Assembly: GCF_042649825.1 (NCBI RefSeq)
Contig: NZ_JBHSAB010000014.1
Coordinates: 109,612 to 173,611, forward strand
DNA length: 64,000 bases
Source of the DNA: Legionella_C dresdenensis
Lineage (GTDB): Bacteria > Pseudomonadota > Gammaproteobacteria > Legionellales > Legionellaceae
Direction: 5' to 3'
The position numbers and the translations under genes were made by a program. Every line of letters begins with the position of its first letter. Positions within the stretch are counted from its first letter, which is position 1. Under the pieces are notes generated by a model, which worked only from the letters and a program-made list of their open reading frames with translations, was not told where the DNA came from and searched no databases. This document shows, one piece after another, positions 63,628 to 64,000 of the stretch.

Positions 63628-64000
63628 TAAAAGACTCTCTTTTAAAGAGTAAAATTATCATAACTTATGTCAAATATTTTGGATCTTCATCTGCTTATAT
63701 TTCCTGAAACTTAGGGAATAAATAAAATTACTCCATTATGTAAGAAAAGTCTGATTATTAAATTAATCAGACTTTTCTTGCATAATTTTTTTAATATCAA
63801 GTCAAAGTCATATTTATAACATGTCAAATAACTTTTTAATGAGTAACATAAAAGTTATGAAGTTAATTTAAAAGAATTATTTTCTATAAAATAATTTTCT
63901 AAATTATCAATAAAATTTTGGGTGTTTGTCCTAGTACTATTTCCATTTAATTTTGACATGTGAGGCTAGCATAAGCCTTATCAAATTTTTGCCTGGCATC
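63628..64000. other. AT-rich non-coding end of the window
   Basis: This 373-bp stretch after the last gene has no supported coding frame. It holds one strong palindrome (63742-63779) and long A/T runs. The next gene lies beyond the window. Confidence 0.5.
63742..63779. terminator. Perfect 16-bp palindrome, probable two-way terminator
   Basis: Arms 63742-63757 and 63764-63779 (AAGAAAAGTCTGATTA and its exact complement) surround a six-base TTAAAT loop. The stem is flanked by A/T-rich sequence, with a T-run (ATTTTTTT) 5-12 bases to the right, so it can act as a terminator for the 62098 gene on the plus strand and possibly for a gene from the right. Confidence 0.75.

Overview
The window is a 64 kb piece of a chromosome from an intracellular gammaproteobacterium of the order Legionellales (Legionella, Coxiella, Aquicella, Rickettsiella or Berkiella type). 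Three things point there: the gene order rlmE-ftsH-folP-glmM-tpiA-secG-tRNA-Leu-nuoA..N-tRNA-fMet-rimP-nusA-infB-rbfA-truB-rpsO-pnp; several large proteins with eukaryote-like or low-complexity architecture (leucine-rich repeats, ankyrin-like repeats, coiled coils, Ser/Cys tails) placed singly between housekeeping genes; and many short palindromic repeats. The genus is not resolved, and naming Legionellales is inference from layout and protein style.

Layout. 1-9.7 kb: a truncated cstA (peptide/pyruvate transporter), an unknown helical protein, a biotin carboxylase / pyruvate carboxylase subunit A, a membrane GGDEF-EAL protein whose EAL site is altered, and an operon of an APC amino-acid antiporter with two small proteins, the last PriC-like. 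10-18.3 kb: a KefB/C-type antiporter, ppa, a 1084-residue leucine-rich-repeat protein, a small protein with a Ser/Cys tail, hinT, folE, and a REP-associated transposase (RAYT) flanked by its own REP palindromes. 18.4-22.1 kb: a 1237-residue ankyrin-like repeat protein. 22.4-31.4 kb (minus strand): the transcription/translation cluster tRNA-fMet, rimP, nusA, infB, rbfA, truB, rpsO, pnp. 31.4-46.0 kb (minus): the complete 14-gene complex I operon nuoA-N, headed by tRNA-Leu(GAG), secG and tpiA.

47.3-50.1 kb: two effector-like genes on the plus strand sit between tpiA and glmM. 50.3-55.2 kb (minus): rlmE, ftsH, folP, glmM. 55.3-58.7 kb (plus): yhbY, then a Fur-box promoter driving an IucA/IucC-family siderophore-synthetase-like gene with altered active-site residues, a CDP-alcohol phosphatidyltransferase and hda. 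58.7-64 kb: unknown proteins, a DUF1778/GNAT (TacA-TacT type) toxin-antitoxin pair, and a 509-residue orphan in visibly AT-rich DNA, which looks like an accessory region.

The core genes form two blocks. One makes respiratory complex I, with neighbours in glycolysis and protein export. The other couples transcription termination control (NusA), translation initiation (tRNA-fMet, IF-2), ribosome maturation (RimP, RbfA), tRNA modification (TruB) and RNA decay (PNPase). The accessory proteins between them are good candidates for secreted host-interaction proteins, but no secretion genes lie in the window, so this remains inference. The less ordinary signals are the RAYT with GTAG-tagged REPs in a 55-bp tandem array, the same SSSCSS C-terminal tail on two unrelated proteins, the degenerate NIS synthetase under an intact Fur promoter, and the repeat-protein genes.
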